Positions 11,438-22,900 of a stretch of DNA of 64,000 nt are shown here, one piece after another. Source of the stretch: Calycina herbarum (taxonomy: Eukaryota > Ascomycota > Leotiomycetes > Helotiales > Pezizellaceae). The stretch lies in contig LLEY01000001.1 of assembly GCA_001414485.1 (NCBI GenBank), positions 310,001 to 374,000 on the forward strand, read 5' to 3'. Below the pieces are notes generated by a model. The model was given only the letters and a program-made list of their open reading frames with translations, ran no database searches and was not told the origin of the DNA. Made by a program: the position numbers and the translations under genes. Position 1 is the stretch's first letter, and each line of letters starts with the position of its first letter.

Positions 11438-13005
11438 ATGATCATGCTATCTCCAATCTCCATCGTTTTGTTGGGAACCAACGTTTTGGGATTGAAGGTT
11501 ACTCAGGGCTCGCCTTGTGCTCAGATATGTCTTCAGGGCACAGATGTTTCCGACCCTATCTCTTCGAGTACCTTAGGGGAAGAGATAGTATGTCAAGACA
11601 AGACCTTCGATGAAAGCCCTGCAGGCCAAAAGTTCAAATCATGCTTGACTTGCTTGCAAAATAGTACCGTGTCTGGGAATGGGGGAAATGATCTCAAATG
11701 GTTCATGTGTAAGTCTGCATTCAACGTGGTATCTAGCGTGTTTAGCTGACAGATCACAATTAGACAACATGCGTTTTGCATTAGACACATGTCTTTTTGG
11801 ATTTCGAAATAATACCGACGCGGTTTCTACGCCATGTTCAACCTCAAACTCATGTGGTCCACTTCAGGGAGCCATCGAACATGCAAACCTAGATCCCGAC
11901 GAAAACCCATACACCTTCTGTAATGCCGATGGCAATTCCATGATGGGCGGTGCACCCCAGAAATGTGAGCAATGCCTCCAGAGTGGCGGGACAGAAGTTT
12001 ACCTATCCAATTGTAAGTTACACGTCCCTTCCTTAACTCGGGGAAAGAACACTAACAAGTTTTGTAACAGTCCTACGGGCGTTGAAAGGAGGCTGTACAG
12101 AACGCCCCAATCCCGGCACTATGCTAGGTCTTGATAGTACTGTTTTTACAACAAATGCAGTAAATGCGACTTTTCCGGGCGACAATCCAATGGTTGCGAA
12201 AAAATCCGACTCTAAAAGGGCGTTGTCCACAGGCGCCATAATTGGCATCGCGGTTGGGCTTAGTGCACTGCTCATCGCCGCCATCACCATCTCTTTCCTC
12301 TGCTGTCGCAATCGTCTCGCGTTGAAGAAATTAAGAGGTCTCAATTCAGGGTTTGATTCACGATTCGGCGCACCAAATATAACTTCGCCAAACTCAGGAG
12401 CCTATGGCAATCCTTATTCTACGAGTCTTCCAATTAACGCTGCTCCAGTGCAACCTTTTGTGGGCTCGCATACTCCATCACGCTCAATTGACTTAAACGA
12501 GATCAAAGACGAACAGCACTGGCAAAACAGAACCGAGTATACACAGCAGATTCAATTGCCACTTTACTCCCCTCCTTCAAAAATACCGACTCATCAGGCT
12601 TATATTCCTACATCACCGACCGGAAGTCATTCCACGCAATTTTCTAATTCTCCATATCACTCTCCTCAATCGTCTCCAAACTACCCTTCGCATTTGATGT
12701 CTGCTCATGGGCAGCCAAAGTCGCGTACGACACCTCTTGCCTCACCACACAGTCGTATATCTCCCAAGACTTCTCCTAACCATCCTCCTCAACTATCAAC
12801 TCAAAATGTCTCAAGAGGCAACACCATTACAAGTCCAGGCACCGAACAAACCCCAAGATATGATTTTGAACTTGCTGAGAGGGACAGAAAGGAGAGGGAG
12901 GCTCGTGACGAGGTGATTGCACCTGTTGAGAAGAGAGGAAAACGCGGTAAAAAGAAAGCGCGGAGCCCGGACGGAAGTGATGATATGAACAACAATTTAT
13001 GGTAA
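11438..13005 (+). CDS. Secreted-ectodomain single-pass membrane protein, 12-Cys family, copy A
   Basis: Exons 11438-11708, 11764-12012 and 12071-13005, both introns phase 1 (55 and 58 nt), give 484 residues. Order of parts: a signal peptide (LSPISIVLLGTNVLGL); an ectodomain of about 220 residues with twelve cysteines (C-x3-C near the start, SCLTC, CLFGF-x-NNT...TPC, KCEQC, GGC); one membrane helix (IIGIAVGLSALLIAAITI) followed at once by CCRNR; and a long cytoplasmic tail rich in Ser, Pro and His that ends in a basic cluster (KRGKRGKKKAR). This architecture is typical of fungal surface sensors or receptors with a disordered tail, but the family is not one I can name. A paralogue with the same cysteine pattern lies convergently at 18560-19988. 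Role at the cell surface is inferred from topology only. Confidence 0.8.
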
Positions 13006-14990
13006 TGAGAAGACGAGAGAATATACCCAGGGGTGTTTGGTTCTTTTTTTTTGATATAGGGGAATGGGTTCAAAGTTTGAACGGAAATATTATATGGAGT
13101 TTCATTGGTTTACGCATCAGATTGTGGGTTGGATTATAGTCGTAAGGCGTATGGATGATTGTGGATTTTGTTTGGTAGAGGATTAAACTGGATACAAGGG
13201 CATTCATTGCAAGTAAACGAAACGTCTTCAATAAAGAAGTTCTCAAAGTAATCTCATCAGCAGATTTCTTGCATACACACTGGGCCAGACCAGGTCCTCC
13301 GGAGTCCAAAATCTCGATGTTCATGTCAATGGTTACGTCTCACCACCAATTCCTGCACCCCAAAATCCCGATATTACTTGCATCTATGAGACTCACACGA
13401 TAGGCGGAGACCAAGTTTTCAATTTACGAGACGCCACCGACGCTGTTTCCTGTACGAGATCAGCTGCAATCATATGACAGGCTGATAATTCAAAAAAGGA
13501 GTGTTGGTGGCGGCTGTGATAAGAAATCGGTGACAAGAAATTTATGACTGGATTGGGAAGCTGTGGGATCACGAAAGCGGGGGCATGAAGGAGCTGGAGA
13601 TTATGTATGTTGGTGGCGGCGTGGGCGTAATGGTGCTTTTCCCCTCGCGACGAATGCGGTTCGAGGGGGTGGTTACACGAACTTTGAGAGGCTTTTTCCT
13701 AAACTTGGTCTCTGGCTTTCTCTTTCTTGGTTGTGGATGTTCAGCTTTTGATTTGTTAAACGTGGAAGGCTTCTCTTATCCTGGTATGTTCAGGGATTAG
13801 GCTGACGGCGTTTGCATGCAACGTACATGAGAGTTTGATATTACACTTAGAAAGGTCTCCCACACGGATTCTTTTTGGGGAAGATTCACAGCCTCTTGAT
13901 AGACACCACTAGTATGTTGAAGTTGGTGTTGGTGTTTCATGGGAATCCTACATATCGTACGTTCAGAGAATGTAGATCATTAACTTGATTGTTTCTTGGC
14001 CGTTGAATTCATCCAGGCGCCGATAATCGCTTACGGATCGCCAACATCACAAGAGCCACCTTTTCCTCCCCCCCTCGGGCGCAAATGAGTTAGCTACCAA
14101 TATCTCGCTCACCAACGGGCTAAAAGAAGAAGGAAGAGAGAACCTGTTTTTATGCACATCATCTTTCTAGTCACTTTTCGTCACCGATCATCAGCTCCGG
14201 TAATTCCGGTACTTGTTCATTTCTCTGGTTTTCCATCCTTATTCGCTCAGCGGTACACGCATCCATCCAGAAGATCGCTTCCCAGATTAAGGCTGCGAAA
14301 AAAAACTATCGGATCTGACTTGCATAAGTAACCGTACCTCACTCTTACTTCTCCTAGCGAATAGCACGTACAGAATTCTGTAATATAGTTAAGTTTCTAT
14401 ACCTTTACATGGTACTGCATCGCCAATTGCTTGCTTGTACTCTGTCGTGAAGAAACATATACGAATGCCGCTATTCGCTTACACAGATTGATTTGCATAT
14501 GTCAGGGGGGGTTGAGTGTTTGTGAGCCGTCATTTCTGAACAATTTATGTTCTGCAGTTTGATTTACTCGCTGGTGGGGTTTGTCATCGATGGCTTGATG
14601 TCTTGCAGTTCTGAATAATGATGCAGCGGCTAGAGATATTTATAAACGAGAGCCTCTTGTTTGGGGGCGATGTCTTGTGATGGAGGGTGAGACAGAAATG
14701 ATCGGCTCATGGGGAATGATTGGGTGGAAGGGTGGTACAAGGGGATGTAAGATTCTTATCGCTTTTACGTATAATTTTGGAAAATGTAAATTGATCACTG
14801 CCTTTTGCTGAACACAAACGTAAAAAACAGAAGTTTATTGAGTGCCAGGGAAGAATCAAGTTCGCTTCGCTTCAGTATTCCAGGTGGACGAAATACTCAG
14901 CCAAGATACGGTTCCTGCCAATATGTAACCTCTTCATACCAACTATCAAGTTCTCGGTCCAAAAGAGACTCTACAAGTGCATCCTGAATT
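13006..14990. other. Intergenic, no gene recognised
   Basis: Only short frames without motifs. From about 14060 to 14470 the sequence is varied and pyrimidine-rich but non-coding in all frames. Confidence 0.4.
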
Positions 14991-15479
14991 TCATTCGGAA
15001 TCGATAAAGCTTTCCAAACACTCTGTCTTCCGCCTGAATACGGATAGTGTGTACCAAGGTCTGATCACGGCGGTAATCAGTGTAATTTCCTGCTTGGTGT
15101 ATTCTATAAACCACGCAGCTGTCACACCATTCCTTTTCTGCAGCATTCAAAATTCCAACGTTTGATCTAGTCAGTCTTTTCTCTCATGAATTAAGCTGAA
15201 TATTACCTTTACAGTGTCCAGCTCACGGTGAATTTTGAAAGTGGCTTCGCCCGGCTGTTTGGATATAAAGTTGATTGACTCAACGTTGGAGTCAAGGAAG
15301 GCTCGCAACGATTCGGGATTGTAGTCATAGAGAATTGAGGCTGCAGCATCAACTGCTTGTATACTTTTCTTATCTATCTGATTGTTGAAAGATGAGGATT
15401 TGAGGATGTGGACTCGATCACTTCCATCACTCGGTAGTTCAGGAAAATTCGCGTCATCGATATAACGTTGGTCCCGCAT
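14991..15479 (-). CDS. Hypothetical protein, orphan, 139 aa
   Basis: Exon 1 is 15207-15479 (91 codons) and exon 2 is 14991-15137, joined in phase 0 across a 69-nt intron (GTAATA...GCTGCAG). The protein is soluble, with no signal peptide or membrane helix. Motifs that can be followed are FPELPSDGSD, LKSSSFNN and ESLRAFLDSN near the N-terminal half and, after the splice, TAAWFIEYTKQEITL. A decayed copy 330 bp upstream keeps the same motifs in the same order and the same exon end, which supports this frame being real. I do not recognise the family. The downstream exon is the less certain part; reading through the donor gives an alternative ending of 11 residues. Confidence 0.42.
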
Positions 15480-15807
15480 ATTTGGACTCGAATGGAGACT
15501 ATTGCGTTATTGATGTGAAAGTGATACTATTACGCTCACGAAGATATATTACATAGTAGCAAATAATAAAAGTTTTGAGGTGGTTCATAAAAATTAGCGA
15601 GCAATCGATGATTCACCCGATAGCTTATTATACAAAATTGCCATCCCATGCTCCTTCTCGAGATGATTGTTCGAGATTGGAAAAAACTTTGCCAATATCT
15701 GATCAGGCCCAAACTAATCTCCTGAATACCCCATCAACACTTGTTCATTCCCTACAAATTTCCCACGTTCGTGAACCTCTTTTCAGACGGAACAAGGAAA
15801 TGCTTAC

Positions 15808-16067
15808 CTTCACAACATCTCTGGAACTGTATATTTTGAAAAGAGGCGTCCAACCCTTCATGCACGTAAACTCTAGTCTGTCAATATTTGAAGCGAGAAA
15901 TGCACATAGAGCTTCCTGTTATCGTTGTACAAAGCCGTCGCGGTGGCGTTGATTGCGTTTAGTCCTTTTGGATTCGTCTCCGCGTCAAATGAACTTGCCT
16001 TGATTAAGCGAAGTTAGTCTTCTGGGCCATCTAGAGGGAGTTCTGGGAGTTTAGAGTCTGCGACATT
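15808..16067 (-). pseudogene. Decayed paralogue of the 139-aa orphan gene
   Basis: Translation gives KLPELPLDGPED, stop (TAA 16014-16016), LIKASSFDAE, NAINATATALYNDN, then after a one-base frame change near 15915 EALCAFLASNIDRLEF and a final VVK in front of a GTAAGC donor at 15807. These align one-for-one with FPELPSDGSD, ILKSSSFNN, AVDAAASILYDYN, ESLRAFLDSNVESINF and TVK before the donor of the neighbouring gene. One nonsense codon and one frameshift make it a pseudogene. A direct-repeat duplication is the simple explanation. Confidence 0.6.
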
Positions 16068-18559
16068 TTGTAGAGGACCCTTAATAATGCACTATCACAT
16101 ACTGTTGTTGTTTTCAGGTGATTTTTTGTATATTTATAGGACCTTTTGGTATTGTTTATTGAGGCGAGAGTCCATAGATGACAAAGAGCTCACTACTCGG
16201 GCAGGGCAAAATCCCAGCTATTTGTACCTACAGAGTACGCCAATAAGCGTGCCATACCTGGTGGGAAATAGTAGACTGATTAGTCCTTGAACTTTCGTTC
16301 GTGCCATGGCTGAAATATGCGAGCGGGTTGGGTTTCACTGATTTAGCTCAAGCGAAATCTATATACCACTGGTTGATTTCTTATAGGAAATACGTATTCG
16401 TAGGTTTCTTATTACAACAAACTTTCGAATTAAAAGCATAGTAAGTTAAGGTAAGATGACGTATAGTGAAGAAAAGAGAGGAGCGAGTAGAACAATTTAT
16501 AACAACAAAAATCAATTCCAAAAATTTGTTTCCTGTTAGTTAAACCTTAATTCACTACTTCTACTTCACTTGAAAAATGAATATTCTATAAAAGTTTAAT
16601 ACACACTACCCTCCACGCCCAATAAATGGTGTACAAGCCAGTACATGACTCGCTTCGATTTCAAAAAAGGGGAAACAGTGCTCGAACCGAGACATAATTC
16701 CTGGAATTTCCCAATGTAGTCCCAACTGGTTTGTGTTTTACAGTAAACTAACACCTACTAATAATATGTGAGCAAAATCAACATGGATGAGCTTGGGAAT
16801 TTATCCACCACCGCTTCTTGCTCCCTCAGAAAGCGACAATGCAACTACTCCACACACTTTTTCAACTCTCAAATATAGAAGCAAGAAGCAAGCCACAACC
16901 ACAAAAATAAGATATCAAGAAGGTGGAACAGGACGATTCGCACGTCCCTGCAAGGACCTGGACTTGGTTGCCACTTTGTTTAAGCGCCATCTATAAATTC
17001 CATTCATTTCTCCATAAACCAAGTAACTAGCTCGCTTGACATGTCGCTTGACACAAAGAGGTTCGTTTCTGCACCTTGCACATGGGAAAAGCAAGTTTGA
17101 TGAGGTAACACAGCATTTGTTACCAGCATCATGGTTTGGGAGGAGGATCTAGATGCCCAGAGAGATGCGAGATGCATGTTTGTTAACGGTCGGGAAACTG
17201 GTTTGGGCGAGTCGTAACGAGATGCTTCGATCATCTGTCCAACTTGATACAGTAGTGAGCAGCGAGTTTCTAAAGATGGCATGGAAAATGTTCTTTTAGT
17301 TCAGTCACTAAATTTTACATTTGAGATGGTATGTATCGTGGTTTCTGACGTTACAGAATTTAGAGTCCAGAGAGGAAGATTCATCTTATCACAGGCTCGA
17401 TAGGCCTACGGCACAGAAAACGGTATCTTCAGTCACAACCTAAATCGTAAACTTAACCACGCGAACCTCCCTCTACCCATCCATCCAGCTCCTCTCCAAA
17501 CTCAACCACCCTGAAAAACGAAAGCGCTAAACCTGCACCGTCATCAGCTTACAAACAACATCCCTTCCCCTCCCTCCAAAACCTATACGACCTCCCTCTC
17601 ACTCCCATCCCAGCCTCCCTACACACACCCCTAAAACCAACGTAGCATCCCCACCAAATTACCCGGTACCGAAGCCCCAAGCCTGGAACCACCTAGACCT
17701 CTCTCTGTACATTTATCCACCCCTCCCTACACCCTCCCATCAATTCACACCAGTAAGACTGGTAACCCCCACACCCACATGCAAAGCATCGGACAAATTC
17801 TCACCTTTTCTGCAAAGAACCAGCTTACCCACCTCTGGGAAAAAGAAAGCGTCTCGGCATTTTCAAAGGTGTCCTAGTGTAGTGGTACGGTAAGACACTC
17901 ATTGTTCGCGCGTGGAAAATGCGTGATCGATGAGGCTCTTTGATTTTGGGGGCGGTGATGGTGGGGATTGGGGTTCTATTCTGAGAGATGCGGGAGGGAA
18001 AGATATTTTTGGGTTGGAAGTTTGGACGTCAGTTGTTGAATTGTTATGAGTGATTCTCCTTTATCGCACGATGAAATGATGGTTTTTCATGGGAAAGGGG
18101 AAAGAGGAAGGGATTAGGGATAGCTCGAGCAGAAGATAGAAATTTCTGTGTAAATTATTCATACAATTACTTCTCCCAACCAACCAGCCTGCCACCCACC
18201 AGCCCCTTATTTTTTCTCTTCGCGCACCTCTCTCTCTGTATCTAATTAAGTCGTAAGAATGAGGAAGGTCGTGAAATGCTAAAATGAAAACAAAGAGATG
18301 AGATCCTTCATCGTCGGGGGTATCCTGATCAACCAAAAGAAAAACAAATATAACCAAACATTCCCATATGTTGTTGATGTGTGGCCCCCAATATTCTAAC
18401 CATGCCAAACCCACTCACTCCTATACACTCCTCTCTCTTCCTTGAAAAATACCGACGACCAATTATGACCCGCTAAAAAGCTCCAAAGGAAATGCAAATA
18501 TGTAAATGTATCACGACGCCGGTGACAAGACGTGATGAAAGTTCGAGAAACCAAGGAAT
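16068..18559. other. Intergenic, no gene recognised
   Basis: Probably 3' regions of flanking genes plus non-coding sequence. A 92-codon ATG frame on the minus strand at 17004-17282 has no recognisable motif. From about 17450 to 17760 the + strand is strongly C/A-rich (CCCTCC, CCACC words), with no coding signal. Confidence 0.4.
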
Positions 18560-19988
18560 TTAGAAGCGTCTCGGATCTTCTGGCGGCGGACCGGTAGGTT
18601 GTCCTCTCCCATTCCCAGGATGGAGTAGAACAGGTGCGACGTTTTGCATCTCGATCCTATCACCATCTGGTTCCCTCTCAACTCTCTCAATCCTGTCTGT
18701 ATTCCTACTCTGACTCCTCCCCAACCCCACACTCCCTTTTCGATCCGGAGACCAAGTTCCCATAGCCATCTGTTGTTCCGGCGATATCGGACTCGAATAA
18801 TGACTTGAGTAAGGACTGAAATATGCTTTCTCCCCCACAGCACTCAGTGGACTTTCTTCCTCTCGATTCGCAGGTGCCCACGGTCTCGAATTGACAAGTG
18901 GTCTCGTACTCGCCGGCGAATCGAAGAATCCTCCCGCACTCGAGCTTCCATCTTGCATTGGTGTATCACCAGCTCCATTTCCACCATGAACCTCTGCTTG
19001 TTCGAAATTATGCTGGGTTCTCCAGTCCGCGTAACCGCTATCTCGTTGTCTTTGTTGTAAGATACGACGGCGACGACGGCGTCCATTCCAAATGATACAA
19101 AATCCTGTGATGGCCAGTAAGACGACAAGAGCTCCTACTGCAATACCGACTTTTGCTCCGATGGAAAGACCACCCATTGGGGAGTAGGTGCCTCCAGAGT
19201 CGGCTTTTGGGGTGGTGATGTTGAGCTTTACATTCGAAAATACATTTCCTTCTACAGAGATTGTTTGGCCTGAGACGGGTTGCTGTTGACAGGCTGCATC
19301 CAGAGCAGTTGCGACTAGATGTCTTGTTAGTTGGGCGATCTGGTATTAGGTGGGGACTATAAGTTGCAAGTCGAATACTTACAATTATTGAGGAAGAATT
19401 TTCCCTGTTGTTGTTTGAGACAGTTGGTGCAGGACAGAACATCGTTGGGATGATAGTGTGTGCAATATCCATATTGCAAAGAAGAAGGGCTTAGTGAGTC
19501 GAATTCGAAGCCACTTTCCACGAGCTTGCATGAGAAACTGTACAGATTTTAGCTACGTCAATATAAACTGGAATTGGAACACATACCTCGTTGTACATGG
19601 TGTACTATCGGTATGAGTGTTATTTGGATAACCAAATAAGCACCAACTCACGGCATATCTCATGTTATCTGCAAAAAAGATCAGCCATTAAACTGGAATT
19701 GTTGAAACAGAAATACTCACATAACCCCCATTGCAAATCGGTTTGTTTCGTTTGTGGATCCACATACTTGGATTGCAATTGACAAGAAACGCAGGACGAA
19801 AATATTGAACCTGGCGTTGAAGTATATCTGGCGTCCGAACACTCGATATCGCTTCCCGACGTACTACTCAAAACATTTCCGCACTGTATTGCACAAGGCG
19901 AGTTCCCGAGAGCTTGAAGAGCACTAACTGTGGTCGTGAAAGTCGTGATAATAGCAAGCGTTGGCGCCACCAGAGATGATGGCCGCAT
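18560..19988 (-). CDS. Secreted-ectodomain single-pass membrane protein, 12-Cys family, copy B
   Basis: Exons 19721-19988, 19587-19668, 19383-19537 and 18560-19314 give 419 residues. The order is: signal peptide (LAIITTFTTTVSA); twelve-cysteine ectodomain (SPCAIQC, SSCVSC, CLFGY-x-NNT...TPC, SCTNC); a Gly/Ser linker; a membrane helix (VGIAVGALVVLLAITGFCII); an arginine stop-transfer run (NGRRRRRR); and a Ser/Pro-rich tail with an amphipathic charged section (RIERVEREPDGDRIEM). Introns 1 and 3 sit at exactly the same codons and phase as the two introns of copy A; intron 2 (phase 2, inside the TPCTT...SFSC loop) is extra. All twelve cysteines correspond to those of copy A. Likely a cell-surface sensor or adhesion-type protein; ligand unknown. 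Confidence 0.8.
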
Positions 19989-22900
19989 CTTGAAGGCCCG
20001 ACCCGTAGGTATCCGAAGCTAATGATGAACGATGGTGGATAGTTGAAGTTTAAGCTTAGAGTGGGAGGCGATGGGAGGCTGATTGATGATGGTGTAGGTA
20101 TTACAGACGGGAGGAACCTTGGCCGGCAAGATTCTATACACACAAGATTTTCGGTCTTCAAATCGGCCTCAGTCTCTCGGTCTGTTGTCTTGGATATCAA
20201 GAACTTTCAAATATGACAATTGGGGCGCAACTCCACTGTTTAATGTGATGCATGTGGGCACTTATCGTCTCCTTCTCCGCATGCCCGCTTGGCAGAACGG
20301 CAGACTCCACTGGAGGGGGAAGCAGGGAGAGAGGACAGCCGAGGGACACACAGGGTTCTTTGAACAAGGGGGCATTGTGTGGTGATGCGAGGTACCCTGC
20401 CACATGCAGAAAGAGGCTTTCGAAGTACGAGTAAAGAGCTTTTGAAGTACGAGTAAGGATGGCAGCATGCGTGAAAACATGAAGGTGTGCAGTGGGCAAG
20501 CAAGCAATCAACATTCAGGAACTGCAGGAGAGGTCTTTGCGGGGGACTGATTGGTGTTTTCAGGGGGGGAAATACGGTGTTGGTGCAGGGTAGGCAAGAC
20601 CATCACTGCGCCATCGAGATGTGACAATGAGCCCCCTCAACCAAAGGCAACCTCTCAGATGGCTGTCCTGGACCCCAAGGCATCACTTATTGATCCCACA
20701 CCACACCCACTGAATCCACTCCGCTACAGCACTCCACTGAGCAGTGAGCCTATGGCCGAGTTGGAGTGAATGGACCCGTCGGCATTTTCCATTCCATTGA
20801 GATCATCTGTTATATTGGGGGCCCTTTGATGGCTCTTGGAAGACCTTGAATCGGGTAATGGCCACCTAATTCGGCAGTTCGCTTGGCTTTGAAGCCAGAG
20901 TTCCGGCCACGAAGGGAAACGTGATGGTAGCTCACCACCAGTCAAATCGTCGGTGTCGGTCAACATCGGAAAGATAAACAATGCAGCTGAGAAGGCAGCG
21001 ATCTGGTGCCCGTATGCCCCGTATGGAAGCCTTTCATCGCTTCAAAACATGATGTGCACTTGCCGAGTCTCGTGCTGAACAGAGTCCTTCGAAGCGAGAC
21101 CAAGAACCGAGTTGAAGTCTTTTCAGCGGTGACGATGTCGAAGAGATCTGCCTCTGTCGTGCAGTTCCTTGACCTTTCTTCTCCACTCCAATTTCCTCAC
21201 AGTTCACTCTCACCACCGTGCGCCAACTTTTCTTAGCCCCTCATTGGCACGGTTCGGCCCGGAGGAAAAGGCATCTCCACTGCAGCGACAACCACTCCCC
21301 AATCGAGACATCTCACCAGAACCGATTTCTCTTTCTGGCTTTCTGGCCTTCTTCTCATCATGACCACCGCCGCGACAACCTTCACTTGTCAGCATCTGAC
21401 AAAGACGCGCATCAAGACGTTTGGAAAAACCAACGGCCCCTCAATCCTCCTCTCTTCTTGGCCCCCTCTCCCGCTTAACGTCTTCTCAGAGGGTAACACC
21501 GCATACCAGGGAACCACGATCGCCGGGTCTCCAGATAATTGGTGGTTGGGGGCAAACATCCCCTCATGGGCCCCGCTGTCTGTTGTGGGAGAAGTCCGAT
21601 GGCCGTTGACGGGCGGCGTGGTGATTCAAGTTAGCGCTTGGGACAGAACATATGCAGGAAGCACCAAGCACTAAGGAAAAATAAGGAGAAACAAGCTGTT
21701 TTTGATTGTGGCTGCTTCTAGATTCCTAGTATTAAATTAAAACCCCTATGGGTTCCTATTTACCCTTTCGAATCCAGCTGCACCATGGCACCGGTAAATC
21801 TTGACCAGTTTTTCTTTTTCCTTTCCCCCAAATTATTGGCCGTCGCCTGAATTTCTCTTACGAATGATGGATCCGGAAGGGCACAGCAAGCATATTAACC
21901 AGGTGAGCCGAAGCATAAACGGCACTTTCGGGTACGAAAAGATGTGGAGGGTTCGGTTCAGAATTCTTTTCATCGGTTGGCCCGGTTGGCTGTACCATCA
22001 AACAATCTACTCGGCGGGTAAGACAAACCACCGGCCAAAATGCGGTGTGCACAAAAAGACTCGTTTCTTCAAGCATGCCATTTCACACGAAAAAACAGCG
22101 CATAAAGTCCAAAATGTGCCGAGTAATGAAGCCATCACCAACGCCTCTAAGCGATTCAAATAATTTCCCCTTTTTTCACCAATGCAAGAGCGTTACAAGC
22201 ACAACCGAACAAACTCCTGTCCTTCTTTTTGGGGTCTAAAGCGCTAAAATCAAAACCCCTCCCCACCCACCTCATCCACCCCCTTCCTCGTACCTGAGAC
22301 TAGAAGGAGAAGGCTAGAAGCATGCAAGAAACACACGGTCGCAGGCGGTAGCCATATCGGAATTTTTCATACCTCTGCACTACGATCGTAAGGTATGTAC
22401 CCCTCTGCAATGTGATGTGAGGTCATTGAGGGGCTCGCAAGCGCTTGAGTGGAGAAGGGCTACACAACGGAGTGAACGGTTTCCGAAAGAGGGTTGGAAT
22501 GGGTCGCTTTTTGGGCCGGAAAGCGCTTATTTCAGGAGAGTTTTAGGGGAGTGATTGTTTTGGGATGTTGGGTTTTCCCCGCATATGTAGAGTTGTGGCG
22601 TTGTTTTGATTTGAGATTGTTTGTGTTTTGTGCGATTGCCTCTTGGTTTTTTTGACACGGGGTTGGGCGCTTACCTGAGGTGTCGGGTTCGGTGAGGGTT
22701 CTGGAAGTGGTTGATATGTTGTTGCATTTCTCCTCGAAAGGGGAGGATATTGGAGTTGGAAGTTCGAAATGGATTTTCGGAGTTGGATTGAGTGAGGGGG
22801 GGTTGTAGATGTGACGTTTAAGCGCTTGGGGACTTGTCGTGTTTATTTGTTTCTGCCTATTCTGTTACTAACGTTTCTGGTTCTGGTTTTCTTGCTTCGT

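Noticed and set aside
15575..15952. 125-codon plus-strand frame
   Set aside because: It lies opposite the decayed orphan paralogue and is explained as its shadow.
17004..17282. 92-codon ATG frame on the minus strand
   Set aside because: No recognisable domain or splice partner; could be chance.
17871..17925. tRNA-like start (TAGTGTAGTGGTACGG resembles a D-arm)
   Set aside because: No T-arm sequence (GTTCRANYC) and no closing acceptor stem at the right distance.
11438..19988. Hydrophobin or CFEM identity for the 12-Cys proteins
   Set aside because: Cysteine number and spacing do not fit the 8-Cys hydrophobin or CFEM patterns, and both have a membrane helix with a long tail.
21360..22163. 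Two plus-strand frames of 104 and 120 codons
   Set aside because: Composition-driven, no motif, and no splice signals linking them.
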